64,000 bases of DNA from Argopecten irradians (Eukaryota; Mollusca; Bivalvia; Pectinida; Pectinidae), in contig NC_091142.1 in assembly GCF_041381155.1 (NCBI RefSeq), positions 31,671,528-31,735,527 of the forward strand, given 5' to 3'. Both the position numbers and the translations under genes were made by a program. The notes beneath the pieces were generated by a model. That model searched no databases. It was not told the origin of the DNA and saw only the letters and a list, made by a program, of their open reading frames with translations. Position 1 is the stretch's first letter. Each line of letters opens with the position of its first letter. Shown here piece by piece: positions 22,910 to 32,363 of the stretch.

Positions 22910-23027
22910 AATTTAAAATAAATTCTAAACATTGTCTCCCAACATTCGCCATTGACTCTGGTCTCAAAACGTGATCGTGAGCCAATGCAACGAATTGCAA
23001 AATCATTTTCCGATATTATCGTATTAC
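22910..23027 (-). pseudogene. Candidate second exon with an early stop
   Basis: It follows an excellent acceptor TTTGTTTACAG (23,028-23,038). In phase 0, as demanded by the exon at 23,138, the fourth codon is TAA. Thereafter the same frame reads smoothly (MILQFVALAHDHVLRPESMA, then NVGRQCLEFILNSPG) to TGA near 22,910. Another phase gives a longer but less protein-like frame to 22,849. Either a nonsense mutation or a wrong exon model is possible. Product unknown. Confidence 0.35.
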
Positions 23028-23137
23028 CTGTAAACAAACAATGACACCTTTCATAATTCAAGCTAAAAGACACACAGTAAATTAATTTAGTGACCCGTAG
23101 CCAACCGTGTTTTAAAAAGAAATCCCATATAACTCAC

Positions 23138-23311
23138 GTGGTTTACCACCTCCATTTCCTCCATAATCTGTTCCATGTGCTTTTGGAAAATATCGATAAA
23201 TCTCGCGAGATCACAATATTGGCGCGCAAATGCAAAATCGAACACCGGTGAGGTTATTCCGAATGCCGCTAAATGACCGTATGGTATTTTCCGAGCATAT
23301 TCCGAATGCAA
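23138..23311 (-). CDS. Probable first exon of a minus-strand gene
   Basis: An ATG at 23,311 opens 58 codons, ending at a strong donor CAC/GTGAGTTA (23,138/23,137) in phase 0. It reads MHSEYARKIPYGHLAAFGIT, then a helical FARQYCDLARFIDIFQKHME and an acidic EEMEVVNH end. The next acceptor is at 23,028. No family recognised. The short intron and strong splice sites are the main support. Confidence 0.5.
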
Positions 23312-23806
23312 TTCATTCTAAGGCGGTAGGAGTTATGGCCCTAGAGTGTATATCAGGACGAAACAGATGGACAGACTTTAGTCCGTTCTTTTGTGGTACC
23401 TTCTTTTATTATGGACCAGTAGACCGCATAGGGACGTCCTGGACACACTTTTATTGAGGTATACCACTGAAGGCAAAAAGTACCACTTAAAGTGAACAGT
23501 CGGGCAAGGATGGCTAAAGTCGGTAAAAATGGTGTGAATGTATCCAGGATAATTTCTTATGAAATAAAAAAATAAAATCTCTCGTCAAAACCTGTCTGCG
23601 TACGCAGAAATTAATTTAAAGTATAGGAATCCTAAAACGTCCTCCCGGCTGACTATGCTCCGTGGTTACATTTCCACGCAGCCTCGCTTTCAATGCTTTC
23701 AATTTTTCTTTATTTCAATGGTCAGAGCTGGGAAACGTAAGCAGAACTTGACCGTCGTATTAATATGTGAGAACTTTTGGAAGGTCAATGAACGCATTTA
23801 GACTTT
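23312..23806. other. Upstream region of the minus gene
   Basis: Probably 5' flanking DNA of the exon at 23,138-23,311. ACCACTTAA and TACCACTGAA words at 23,460-23,495 resemble the 21.1-21.6 kb array. No ORF supported. Confidence 0.3.
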
Positions 23807-23913
23807 TTTGTTTGTTTGTTTGTTTGATTCATTAACGTCCTATTAACAGCTATGGTCATGTAAGGACGGCCTCCCATGTATGCGTAGTGTTGCGTGTATG
23901 TTGTGCGAGGTGC
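23807..23913 (-). repeat. RepA 3' fragment (minus)
   Basis: (TTTG)4 tail, then the last ~90 bp of RepA. It is cut at TTGTGCGAGGTGC. Confidence 0.85.
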
Positions 23914-23937
23914 CCGACTATTCACTTTAAGGTCTTG

Positions 23938-24268
23938 TCAGACGGACATTCTACCACATAAGTTCCAAATGTAAATACGGAGGGAGCCTCCCATCCTTCG
24001 AACAGGCATGCATGGACGTTGAGCAAACAAAACCAGAGTGCTGCTCCAGCATGTGCCTCTTGGCCAAATATCTCGCCCTGAAGCGATAAGTATTGCTGCA
24101 TAAGCCGCAGGAAAACATGCACTCCAGCAATAAAATAATTTGCTAGTATGTTCAGGATTAATATTTAATAATATTTTTAAATCCTCTAAACAGTTACAGT
24201 TGGCATCTTTGGCTTTGACTTTGTACTTCACTGGATACGGTAAATGTTGTCGCTAAGACGGTCAAGGA
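23938..24268 (-). pseudogene. Gypsy polyprotein C-terminal tail, decayed
   Basis: Directly downstream of the integrase C-terminus at 24,269. After a stop in KKWNGP the frame reads VLDRLSDNIYRIQ, as expected for the integrase tail. Two overlapping frames (23,922-24,122 and 23,938-24,231) follow, so I cannot be sure which was coding. Confidence 0.4.
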
Positions 24269-25024
24269 CTAAGGGCCATTCCATTTCTTCTGGAATTTGC
24301 TCCTTCGTCCTTTACATTGAGAGTTATACAGCCATACATAGTCGCCACGATTATATCTATGTAATTCTACACGTCCGTCATATACCTTCTTCATTCGGTC
24401 ACTTGGTATTTTCAGTTTGTTGCGTGCAAATTTATGAATAGTCTCTAAATGTTTTGCCAAATTGTAAGCATAATCACTATGGAATTCTAAATTTTTTACA
24501 GAGTCTACACGCCCAAGAACCAAATCAATTGGCAGAGAAACTTTACGGCCTAACATCATCTCACAAGGAGAGACACAGGTGCTATCATGTGTAGCTGATC
24601 GGTAAGCTAACATCAGGAGGTAAATGTGTTGGTCCCAATCTTTTTGATTGTTCGAGACAAAAGCAGATAGCATATTCTTCTCCATCAATCTCTCAAATAT
24701 ACCAGGTGCAATACACAATCCAAATGGCATGGATATGAACTGCCATAATTCATTGCCAGGTATTGAGAATGCTGTCTTTGGTCTGTCTTCTTCTGCAACC
24801 TTAACCTGTAAGTACCCTGATTTAAGAACAAGGGTAGAAAACCATTTTGAGCCAGCCAGGGCATCTAATGTATCATCGATTCGAGGTAAAGGGTGTGAAT
24901 CTTTGATAGTCACGTCATTAAGTCTCCTATAGTCAATACAAAATCTAAAAGAATGATCTTTCACTAACACCACAGGCGAGGACCAGGGGCTATCAGAAGG
25001 TTCTATTATTCCTTTATTTGCCAT
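24269..25024 (-). pseudogene. Gypsy RT fused in frame to integrase C-terminus by deletion
   Basis: A 251-codon open frame. Residues 1-115 are the start of a Ty3/gypsy reverse transcriptase: GIIEPSDSPWSSPVVLVKD, FRFCIDYRRLND and FISMPFGLCIAPGIFERLME. The palm Asp that normally stands in the LDL-type motif is Val here (STLVLKSGY). From about residue 120 it jumps to the integrase C-terminal half (DWDQHIYLLMLAYRSATHDS, then CEMMLGRKVSLPIDLV). The YxDD motif, RNase H and the integrase DDE core are missing. The junction keeps the frame. It cannot encode an active polymerase. Confidence 0.9.
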
Positions 25025-25870
25025 ATCCTTAATCTCTTGTTCTGCCTCTTGAACTTTAGAAAGGGGGATCCTTCTAGGATTTTGTCGGATAGGGCGGGTA
25101 GAACCGGTATCTATCTATGTTGTACTAAATCAGTCATCCCCATGTCATCAGATGATTTGGAGAAGACATCTTGATTAGTAATCAGCAGGTCTTTAAGTAA
25201 CTTAGTCTTTTCAGCGGGTAAACTGTGACTAGATCTCGTAAACATCATTTAAATGTTCTGGTATATCCTGCTTATTTGGTCTTTGGTCGGTCACTACTTG
25301 GCTAACAATATGTTCCTTAATATTGGAGTTATATATGGCTTCTACATTAGCTACTATAGTCTCCCTGTGTATGGTGTATGGTTCATTGCCTAGACTAACT
25401 ACTCTAAAGGGAACTATTCCTCTGCTTGGGTCAATTCTCTGACTGCTTAAATCTTGGTGAGGGCTCTACCAATCCATTAGTTTCCCTCCAGACAGGATCC
25501 ATAAATCTACCCGTCATAATCATCTCACTATTCGCGGGAACAATCTGTTTCTCTACGACAGCAACTCTTGAACCGCTATACACTGCTTACTAAGCAACAC
25601 ATCACAGGAATTCTTAGGAAGGGAATTCATACCAATGATTCCTTTGTCCTTTATATCTGCTACAAGTACATTGTGCAAGAACATATTTGATCCTAACTGT
25701 ATATTGACCTCGCACTCTCCAACAAAAGGTTTTCTATCCCCAGTAGCTGTTACTTAATCTATCTCTACAGGAACAGTTTTAAGTCAGTCCCTAAGTTCTG
25801 TATAAAAGTATTACTAAAAATAGTAATATTTGCCCCTGTATCGATGAACGTGGGAATAGTACCTTAGCTG
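25025..25870 (-). pseudogene. Gypsy aspartic protease region, decayed
   Basis: Minus translation near 25,855-25,800 gives TFIDTGANITIFSNTF, with the DTGA active site of retropepsins. At about 25,700-25,640 it gives NMFLHNVLVADI and then GIIGMNSL in frames separated by stops. The order gag (26.4-27.4 kb), protease, RT and integrase is that of a gypsy element read on the minus strand. Several stops and frameshifts. Confidence 0.7.
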
Positions 25871-26084
25871 ACACAAACAACCCTTCTCTTATTCCGCCTG
25901 AACTCCTTACAGAAATTTGTTTTCTACTCCCTAACAATTTTTCAGGATTGGTGCTCTTTTTTGACATTTATCATCCTTTTAGGTCATCTGACCCGAAGGT
26001 ATTAAAACACGATTTTCCATGTTAATCCCCGTAGTGTCAGACTGACTTCACGAGAGAAGGTTGCGGGGGAATTGGTCAATCCAA

Positions 26085-26285
26085 ATCACATTCTCACGTG
26101 CTCAAATAACCCGTTATAGCTAAGAAGGCAGTTTTCTTTCGGTCTGGTTCGCTGACCTTAACCTGCCAGTGCGCTGAGTTTGCATCCAGTTTAGAAAACC
26201 AGATACTATCTGACAAAGTATCCAAGCAAACCTCCACAAGTGGGAAAGGAAAGGTGTCCTTAACCCTGACATCATTTAATGCCTA
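26085..26285 (-). pseudogene. Second gypsy RT fragment
   Basis: Minus translation reads VKDTFPFPLVEVCLDTLSDS, then IWFSKLDANSAHWQVKVSEP and DRKKTAFLA, which is the RT fingers/palm with its catalytic Asp (KLDAN). It comes from a different gypsy lineage than 24.3-25.0 kb and sits out of order between gag and protease, so it is an insertion or rearrangement. Confidence 0.75.
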
Positions 26286-26311
26286 AGGCCTTTTCAATCA
26301 TATCCTCCACC

Positions 26312-26364
26312 ATGGGCTGTTATATGACCCTGGTTGTTAATAGGACGTTAATTAATCAAACAAA
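26312..26364 (+). repeat. RepA 3' stub (plus)
   Basis: Only the last ~45 bp (TTGTTAATAGGACGTTAATT, then AATCAAACAAA) remain: a very short 5'-truncated insertion. Confidence 0.7.
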
Positions 26365-26389
26365 GATAGGGACTCCACAGCATTGATAG

Positions 26390-27436
26390 TTACCACTTTT
26401 TCTTTAGCCGTCTTCTTCTGCTTGTGGCATCCACCGCTTGTGTGATAAATTGATGGTATTTGACCGTATCAAGGGCTGCCTCCATTGTTCCCGGATTGGC
26501 AAAGCAGGCATGCTTTCCAGCCTCCTGGTCAATACAGCCTTGACCGAATATGGAGATTGCCTCCTGATGGGCAGGCATGTCTGGCAAATCTCGGAAAGCT
26601 GGTGTGGCCAACGTCATCACTCTATCAGCCCAGTCCTCTAGTGATTCGTCAGGCTTTTGTTGAGCTTGCTGAAATTTCGCTTTAGAGGTTTCCTTCAGCT
26701 CCTTGGCACCAAATCTTCCTTGAAGTCTCCTCAAAATGCTCCGGTATGAGCATGAATTTTCCATATTTGTAGTGAGGAAATCTAAAGCTTCACTTTTCAA
26801 ACTCGAGGTGAGATAGTCCTTGCTCTCTGAGTCGGACCACTTTAGCACAGACCTGAAACTCTCGAACCTCTGCTTGAAGGATGACCAGTTTGCATTACTG
26901 TCGTATTTCAGGTTCTTTGGCAGTTTAGTTGGATTGCCTCGACAGGATTTAGAAAATCGTTCAGGACTCTCCTCCACCGAAGTACTGTCAGAGGAACTGA
27001 AGTAACTTGTGGACTTCCTATTCCTCTCACGACTGTTGTCTCGGCCCCGATGCGACGTTGAAGATTTGTGTTTATTGTGTCCTCTGTTTGCTGATGATCG
27101 ATAGTCGTCCTCTGATGAGAATGAACCTAATGACCTCGACTTTGACTTAGTATGTCGGTGTGACCTTGACCCAGTAGATGTGGGACACGCGCCTAAAGAT
27201 TCCATACGAGATGATTGTGAATCACTACCTTTACGAGATACCTTGGTCCCCAGTTTGTGAGAGATTGTAGTCCCTGATGACAAAGAGTCTGAAATAGTGT
27301 CACTATGACGACTCTTAGGTGACCTTGACGGAGACCTTGAGGCCGATGTAGAACACCGGACGGCTTGACTCTGTGTACCCGACTCCGTTGATGATTTAGG
27401 GGTCAACCTTAACTTTCCCTTACTAGCTGTAGACAT
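26390..27436 (-). CDS. Gypsy-type Gag protein
   Basis: An open frame of 348 codons. Residues 1-165 are Ser/Arg/Lys-rich and disordered (SRSPSRSPKSRHSDTISDS and similar). Residues about 170-330 form a retrotransposon Gag capsid-like domain: WSSFKQRFESFRSVLKW, ALDFLTTNMENSCSYRSILR, then LEDWADRVMTLATPAF. It ends in a basic RRRRLKKKW with no CCHC knuckle in this frame. The protease and RT remnants lie downstream on the same strand. The coding frame is intact although pol is ruined, so it may be either recently decayed or retained. Confidence 0.75.
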   Translation of the reverse strand: MSTASKGKLRLTPKSSTESGTQSQAVRCSTSASRSPSRSPKSRHSDTISDSLSSGTTISHKLGTKVSRKGSDSQSSRMESLGACPTSTGSRSHRHTKSKSRSLGSFSSEDDYRSSANRGHNKHKSSTSHRGRDNSRERNRKSTSYFSSSDSTSVEESPERFSKSCRGNPTKLPKNLKYDSNANWSSFKQRFESFRSVLKWSDSESKDYLTSSLKSEALDFLTTNMENSCSYRSILRRLQGRFGAKELKETSKAKFQQAQQKPDESLEDWADRVMTLATPAFRDLPDMPAHQEAISIFGQGCIDQEAGKHACFANPGTMEAALDTVKYHQFITQAVDATSRRRRLKKKW

Positions 27437-27690
27437 AGGCCTTACCGTTTGGCTGGATTTAAGGTTTTCCTGTTTTATTGGTCTAGAAGATCTATCAAGC
27501 TAACCCAAATCAGTCACGCGATCCAATCTTTCGATAAGTTGGAGTTGCCGCTCTTGTTGTTGCATCAATTGCTGTCTAATCTTGTCAGCATCCTCACGCC
27601 AAGAGGTTGAGACAGACTCCTTTTAGACACGACCACTTTCTGTGTTCTTTTTTCGGAACGGAAATCACACCTTTGTCCACAGTCATGGCA
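27437..27690 (-). pseudogene. Upstream Gag-like coiled-coil segment
   Basis: Minus frames around 27,500-27,620 read a Gln-rich coil (DKIRQQLMQQQERQLQLIER). The segment is cut by RepA at 27,691 and may continue at 28,200-28,300 (frame with CPDSLLLSDEADVADLERRL). Probably the N-terminal part of the same gypsy gag; uncertain. Confidence 0.4.
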
Positions 27691-28199
27691 AGGCGTTAGA
27701 ATTGTACCTTCTGCCCCTATTGCATGATCGTAAAAGGCGACTAAATTAAGGATCTTATCTTTTCTATTCTTCCTAACTGACTTTATCCTTCCTCATGCCT
27801 CCCTTGGCACCGCCTCACTTTTGGCCTTTAGTTGAGCGTTCGCCCCTGTGAGGAAGGCTCTGGAATCTGTCCCCTGGCCGAGACACAACAAAGTCTATAA
27901 AAGTGGTAGTTTTGCTCCTACTTAGCGGCAAAAAGGGAGTGGGACGACTGGTTCGCCCGTTGTCAGTATAATGTGACCGGGTGGGGTGTGTTGCTTGGTG
28001 TCTTCGGGGCATGCTCCAGTGATATAGCACTATAAAATGGGCAAAAGTTCCACTATACAAGAAGACACAACATGAATATACCGCAGTCTCCCGAAACACG
28101 CACCTCGCACAACATACACGCAACACACCGCATGCATGGGAGGCCGTCCTTACATGACCATAGCTGTTAATAGGACGTTAATTAATCAAACAAACAAAC
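27691..28199 (+). repeat. RepA retroposon, near full length (plus)
   Basis: From AGGCGTTAGAATTGTACC to the tail (CAAA)3. The flanks CAGTCATGGC and CCGTCATGCG are similar but not identical, so a decayed TSD is possible. It splits a gag-like reading region. Confidence 0.9.
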
Positions 28200-28549
28200 C
28201 ACCGTCATGCGCAGTTGTGACAGCCTTCTCTCCAAATCCGCGACATCTGCTTCGTCCGATAACAGCAAGGAATCTGGGCACCGACTGTCTCTGGTTAATA
28301 TCTCCTTGAAAGATGATATTGGTTGTTTGGGCTGTACTGTTGTGGCTGGTTGCTTTGTGGGTCCCCATCCTGTCTGCTCTCAGCTAGGTCGTGCAGCTGC
28401 ACCCCGGTGTACCTCCGTTCTAGTTACATGCAGCAAATCAGCAAATAACAGTGCGCCCTGTTTAGTAATTGTGCTCATTACAGGGGCCTGTATCAAAGTA
28501 TTTGGCTTGTATGCATGTTTAGGTTCCGTGATAGGTGTAGGTATGAGGA
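28200..28549 (-). pseudogene. Coding-like segment, probably gag N-terminus
   Basis: The minus frame has PISSFKEILTRDSRCPDSLL and an acidic helix up to the RepA border. The other strand also has a 157-codon frame (28,207-28,680) that runs into RepA and is probably spurious. Confidence 0.3.
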
Positions 28550-29025
28550 GTTTGTTTGTTTGTTTAATTAATTGGTCATGTAAAGACGGCCTCTCGTGCA
28601 TGCGGTGTGTTGCGTGTATGTTGTGCGAGGTGCGTGTTTCGGGAGACTGCGGTATATTCATGTTGTGTCTTCTTGTATAGTGGAACTATTGCCCTTTTTA
28701 TAGTGCTATATCACTGAAGCATGCCGCCCAAGACACCAAGCACCACACTCCACCCGGTCACATTATACTGACAACGGGCGAACCAGTCGCCACACTCCCT
28801 GTATGCTGAGCGCTAAGCAGGAGCAGAAACTACCACTTTTATAGACTTTGGTGTGTCTCGGCCAGGGGACAGATTCCAGAGCCTTCCTCACACGGGTGAA
28901 CGCTCAACTCAAGGGCAAAAGTGAGGCGGTGCCAAGGGCGGTATTAGGAAAGATAAAGTCAGTTAGGAAGTTAGGATCCTAAATATAGTCACCTCTCACG
29001 ATCATGTACTAGGGGCAGCAGGTAC
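28550..29025 (-). repeat. RepA retroposon, near full length (minus)
   Basis: Starts with the (TTTG)n tail and ends GGGGCAGCAGGTAC. It lacks the ~20 bp CGTCCTATTAACAGC segment next to the tail, so the 3' hairpin is lost. Confidence 0.85.
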
Positions 29026-29155
29026 ATCGATAGCCATGCTCCTTCATTACCTGCGATATTTTGATCCACTTATTTTTAACAGCCTTTTTGCTATCAATCT
29101 CCTGAAACGTTGCAATTAACATTTTTTTCTGGATTGGAAGACCAGGAGTAATAAC
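29026..29155 (-). CDS. Myb/SANT-like exon, truncated by RepA
   Basis: It starts at a textbook acceptor CTCTTTTTCAG (29,156-29,166) and reads VITPGLPIQKKMLIATFQEI, then a basic helix KKAVKNKWIKISQVMKEHGY. The Trp and spacing resemble the trihelix Myb/SANT DNA-binding fold, which accompanies PIF/Harbinger transposases and also occurs in host genes. A Harbinger nuclease remnant lies 0.5 kb away on the same strand. The exon is cut by RepA at 29,025. Confidence 0.5.
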
Positions 29156-29384
29156 CTGAAAAAGAGAATAATCACGATAATCTTGTTCATAATCTTGATA
29201 ATAATAATGATTGCACCACCGGTTCACTTTTTCTTTGAATCGAGTGACTTAGCCGCCTCGCCGGAGGGCGCCAGCTCTTGACGAATCGAACAGGGGTAGT
29301 ATGCACTTATGCTTATCTACATGTTACCGGAGCAGAGCTTCGACTTTCGACGCGCTTAAAGAGCTTCGCTGATACAAGTCATTA

Positions 29385-29600
29385 CGAAAAATTGATCCAC
29401 TGGTGTGCCTCAAGGCTCAGTACTAGGGCCATATCTATTCTTAATCTATATAAATGTTAATAATAATCAAGTAGCTGCTGCTGAAATTTTAGATAAGGAT
29501 CTTTTAAGAATATCTCTTTGGGCAGATAAATGGGAAATACTTTTTAATCTTAATAAAACTGAAACACTTATTATTTCTAATAAACATGATCCATCCTGAT
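29385..29600 (+). pseudogene. LINE RT fragment lacking its catalytic motif
   Basis: The plus frame reads GVPQGSVLGPYLFLIYIN, the conserved RT block 4 of non-LTR elements. It then continues directly with LLRISLWADKWEILFNLNKT. The FADD/YADD motif and about 35 residues expected between them are absent, yet the frame is open. A 5'- and 3'-truncated CR1/Jockey-like copy. Confidence 0.8.
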
Positions 29601-29692
29601 CTGACATATATAAATAATACTGTAGCAAATGTGAAAAAACATAAACATCTTGAAGTCTACTTCAATTATCACGATTCCTTTTGGAGAACTTT

Positions 29693-30245
29693 GGCATCAT
29701 GAACTCATCCAGGTCAGCCTGCATTAATGTGGGAAAAGGATAAATCATCTACACATACAGCCTGAAGAATCACTGAATGGAGTTTTTTCCTGTTGTAATA
29801 GGAGTTTGGCTCATTTGCTGGCGCTTCAATCGGAATGTGACACCCATCAACGGCTCCTACTATATTAGGGAAATTGTATGCTCCAATATTCTCAAAATTT
29901 GTAGCGACTTCACGCAGCTTCTCCTGTAGTGGCCATTTTAGGAATTTATCCTTAAGTGTTTTTGCACTGCGGCAAACACCTGGCCTCTGGCAGCGAGAAA
30001 AGTGAAATCTGTGACATTAAATCTGTCACTCATACTCCGATAGTTTCCATGGATGCCAAGTACCATATTGTCATCAAATCATTCTTCGGCAACGACACGG
30101 GTGTTCTGCCTCCCAGGACCACTCTAGTTTTTAAATCAGTACATTGGCCTATGTGATTACATAGCACCTCAAAGGTGTCACGTGTCACTCTAAAAACTTT
30201 GAAAAGCATTCGGAAGATAATTTGGGATAGTCGATTCAAAATAAT
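29693..30245 (-). pseudogene. HARBI1-like PIF/Harbinger nuclease remnant
   Basis: The N-terminal part (30,030-30,239) reads FRVTRDTFEVLCNHIGQC and the C-terminal part (29,700-29,890) reads NIGAYNFPNIVGAVDGCHIP, then YYNRKKLHSVILQAV and SHINAG. The Asp of GAVDG is the first DDE residue. A stop replaces Trp after INAG, and there are frameshifts near 29,930-30,030. The second and third acidic residues fall outside the surviving part. Confidence 0.85.
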
Positions 30246-31239
30246 TCATTGTTTTCTTTTCTCCCTGTCTTCACAGACGCTGGAAGGTATAAAATGAAAT
30301 GATTTTAGAATAAAGACTCTTTGTAACAAAAATACATGTATATGTAACGACTTGTTTTTCTACGACCGTAGTCATTAGCATAGAGTAAGAATGATACAAT
30401 TAATTTGTTTTGCTCTGGGTTCGACTGCCGCGTTAGCTTGCAGATTCCTATGTCTCGCCACAATATTCAAAGGTACTAGTGAGTATGAACAATGGACGAC
30501 ATCAAATTCATTTTACAGTTTATTAATATTTAACATGTGTAAAGTCGACAACAAGAAAATACCCGCGTGGCTCAGTGGGAAGTAGTGTGTAATGCACAGT
30601 TTTGCTGCGGATATTCTCACGTTTTCGCTATCGGAATTAACTCCTACCCATCAATGAAAGACCGAGCACGTGGCGCTACACACCAGGCCGATTATCAATA
30701 GTTTTACCTCCAATTTCACAAACACCGTTCTCCAGCGAAGATTCTCAAAATATCTCCTTAACGGTTAACCCCGAAACTCACTAACGGAGGCTCCCACTCT
30801 TTTCCAGCCTACCAACGGCTCTCAACACAAGAATGAAGACTTCTAATTACTATCGAAACCCGTCTAAAAGCGAGACATGTCCAACATTGCACAATTTCAC
30901 AAGTATTTCAAACTCAAAAATATAGCAAAAATATCGACTGACAGCGAAAAATACACACACAGTAATGTTAATGCATTTCCATACTATACGATAACAGCAA
31001 ATTAGGGAAAGGATGGGTGACAAATATATAAAAATTACATAGGATTCAAAAACACAACCCTCATCTCTCAAGGCCCGGTAGAAAACTGAAAGTCTCGCCG
31101 CAGTCCCGAGATCTCGTGCCCAGCAAATTCCCGCCAAAGTCTCGGTTAATATAATTTCCGGAAAATATAGCAACGAAGCGCACCACCGCAGCTTCATTAC
31201 ATATACGTGTAAAGTAAAAAGGGATGGATTAAGTGTGTT
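30246..31239. other. Unassigned sequence
   Basis: Holds a 115-codon minus frame (30,850-31,197) without recognisable domain. CGTGGCTCAGTGGG at 30,565-30,578 resembles a tRNA A box but has no B box or cloverleaf. Confidence 0.35.
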
Positions 31240-31462
31240 TCGGGTGGAGTGTTTTGCTTGGTGTCTTCGGCAGCATGCTTCAGTGATATAGCACTATAAA
31301 AAGGGCAACAGTTCCACTATACAAGAAGACACAACATGAATATACCGCAGTCTCCCAAAACACGCACCTCGCACAACATACACGCAACACACCGCATACA
31401 TGGGAGGCCGTCCTTACATGACCATAGCTGTTAATAGGACGTCAATTAATCAAACAAACAAA
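31240..31462 (+). repeat. RepA 3' part (plus)
   Basis: First member of an inverted cluster. It runs from GGTGGAGTGTTTTGCTTGG to the CAAACAAACAAA tail. Confidence 0.85.
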
Positions 31463-31472
31463 GGTGGATAAA

Positions 31473-31552
31473 GTTTGTTTATTTGATTAGTTAACGTCCT
31501 ATTAACACCTATGGTCATGTACGGACGGCCTCCCATGTATGCGGTGTGTTGT
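31473..31552 (-). repeat. RepA 3' piece (minus), separated from its 5' part
   Basis: Tail plus about 65 bp. The rest of this copy resumes at 31,774, after an inverted 220-bp RepA segment. Confidence 0.8.
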
Positions 31553-31773
31553 GTTGTCAGTATCATGTGACCGGGTGGGGTGTGTTGCTTGGTGTCTTCG
31601 GCGGCATGCTCCAGTGATATAGCACTATAAAAAGGGCAAAGTTCCACTATACAAGAAGACACAACATGAATATACCGCAGTCTCCCAAAACACGCACCTC
31701 GCACAACATAAACGCAACACACCGCATACATGGGAGGCCGTCCTTACATGACCATAGCTGTTAATAGGACGTT
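31553..31773 (+). repeat. RepA segment (plus) inside a minus copy
   Basis: It runs from TTGTCAGTATCATGTGACCG to CTGTTAATAGGACG, without tail. It replaces about 70 bp of the surrounding minus copy, so it looks like an inversion or template switch rather than a clean insertion. Confidence 0.8.
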
Positions 31774-32153
31774 TGAACTGTTGCCCTTTTTGTAGTGCTA
31801 TATCACTGAAGCATGCCGCCGAAGACACTAAGCAACACACCTCACCCGGTCACATTATACTGACAACGGGCGAACCAGTCGTCTCACTCCCTGTTTGCTG
31901 AGCGCTAAGCAGGAGCAGAAACTACCACTTTTATAGACTTTGGTCTGTCTCGGCCAGGGGACAGAACCCAGAGCCTTCCTCACAGGGGCGAACGCTCAAC
32001 TCATGCCCAAAAGTGAGGCGGTGCCAAGGGAGACATTAGGAAAGATAAAGTCAGTTAGGAAGAAGAGAAAATATAATATCTTAAATTTAGTCGCCTTTTA
32101 CGATCATGCAATAGGGGCAGCAGGTACAATACTAATGCCCTACCTACAGGGCG
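31774..32153 (-). repeat. RepA 5' part (minus)
   Basis: It continues the minus copy to its 5' end CCTACCTACAGGGCG. The plus-strand frame 31,940-32,150 is the antisense RepA frame, which is open in several copies. Confidence 0.85.
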
Positions 32154-32363
32154 AGTGGATAAAGTGCGTGGCGGCCGTCGATAAAATGACGTGCGATGTG
32201 CATAAGTGTGTTGCGAATGGATACAGTGCTCTGCGGGTGACAGGTCAAGAGGATGTGGGCGTCACTAACCATGGAGATATACCAATTTCATTTCTATGTA
32301 ATTTTCTAAATACATTGATCTTTTGTAAATGTCCTAAGATATTTCACTATTCGGTGATGGGTT

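Noticed and set aside
30565..30640. Possible tRNA gene (TGGCTCAGTGGG resembles an A box)
   Set aside because: No B box at the right distance and no cloverleaf could be folded by eye.
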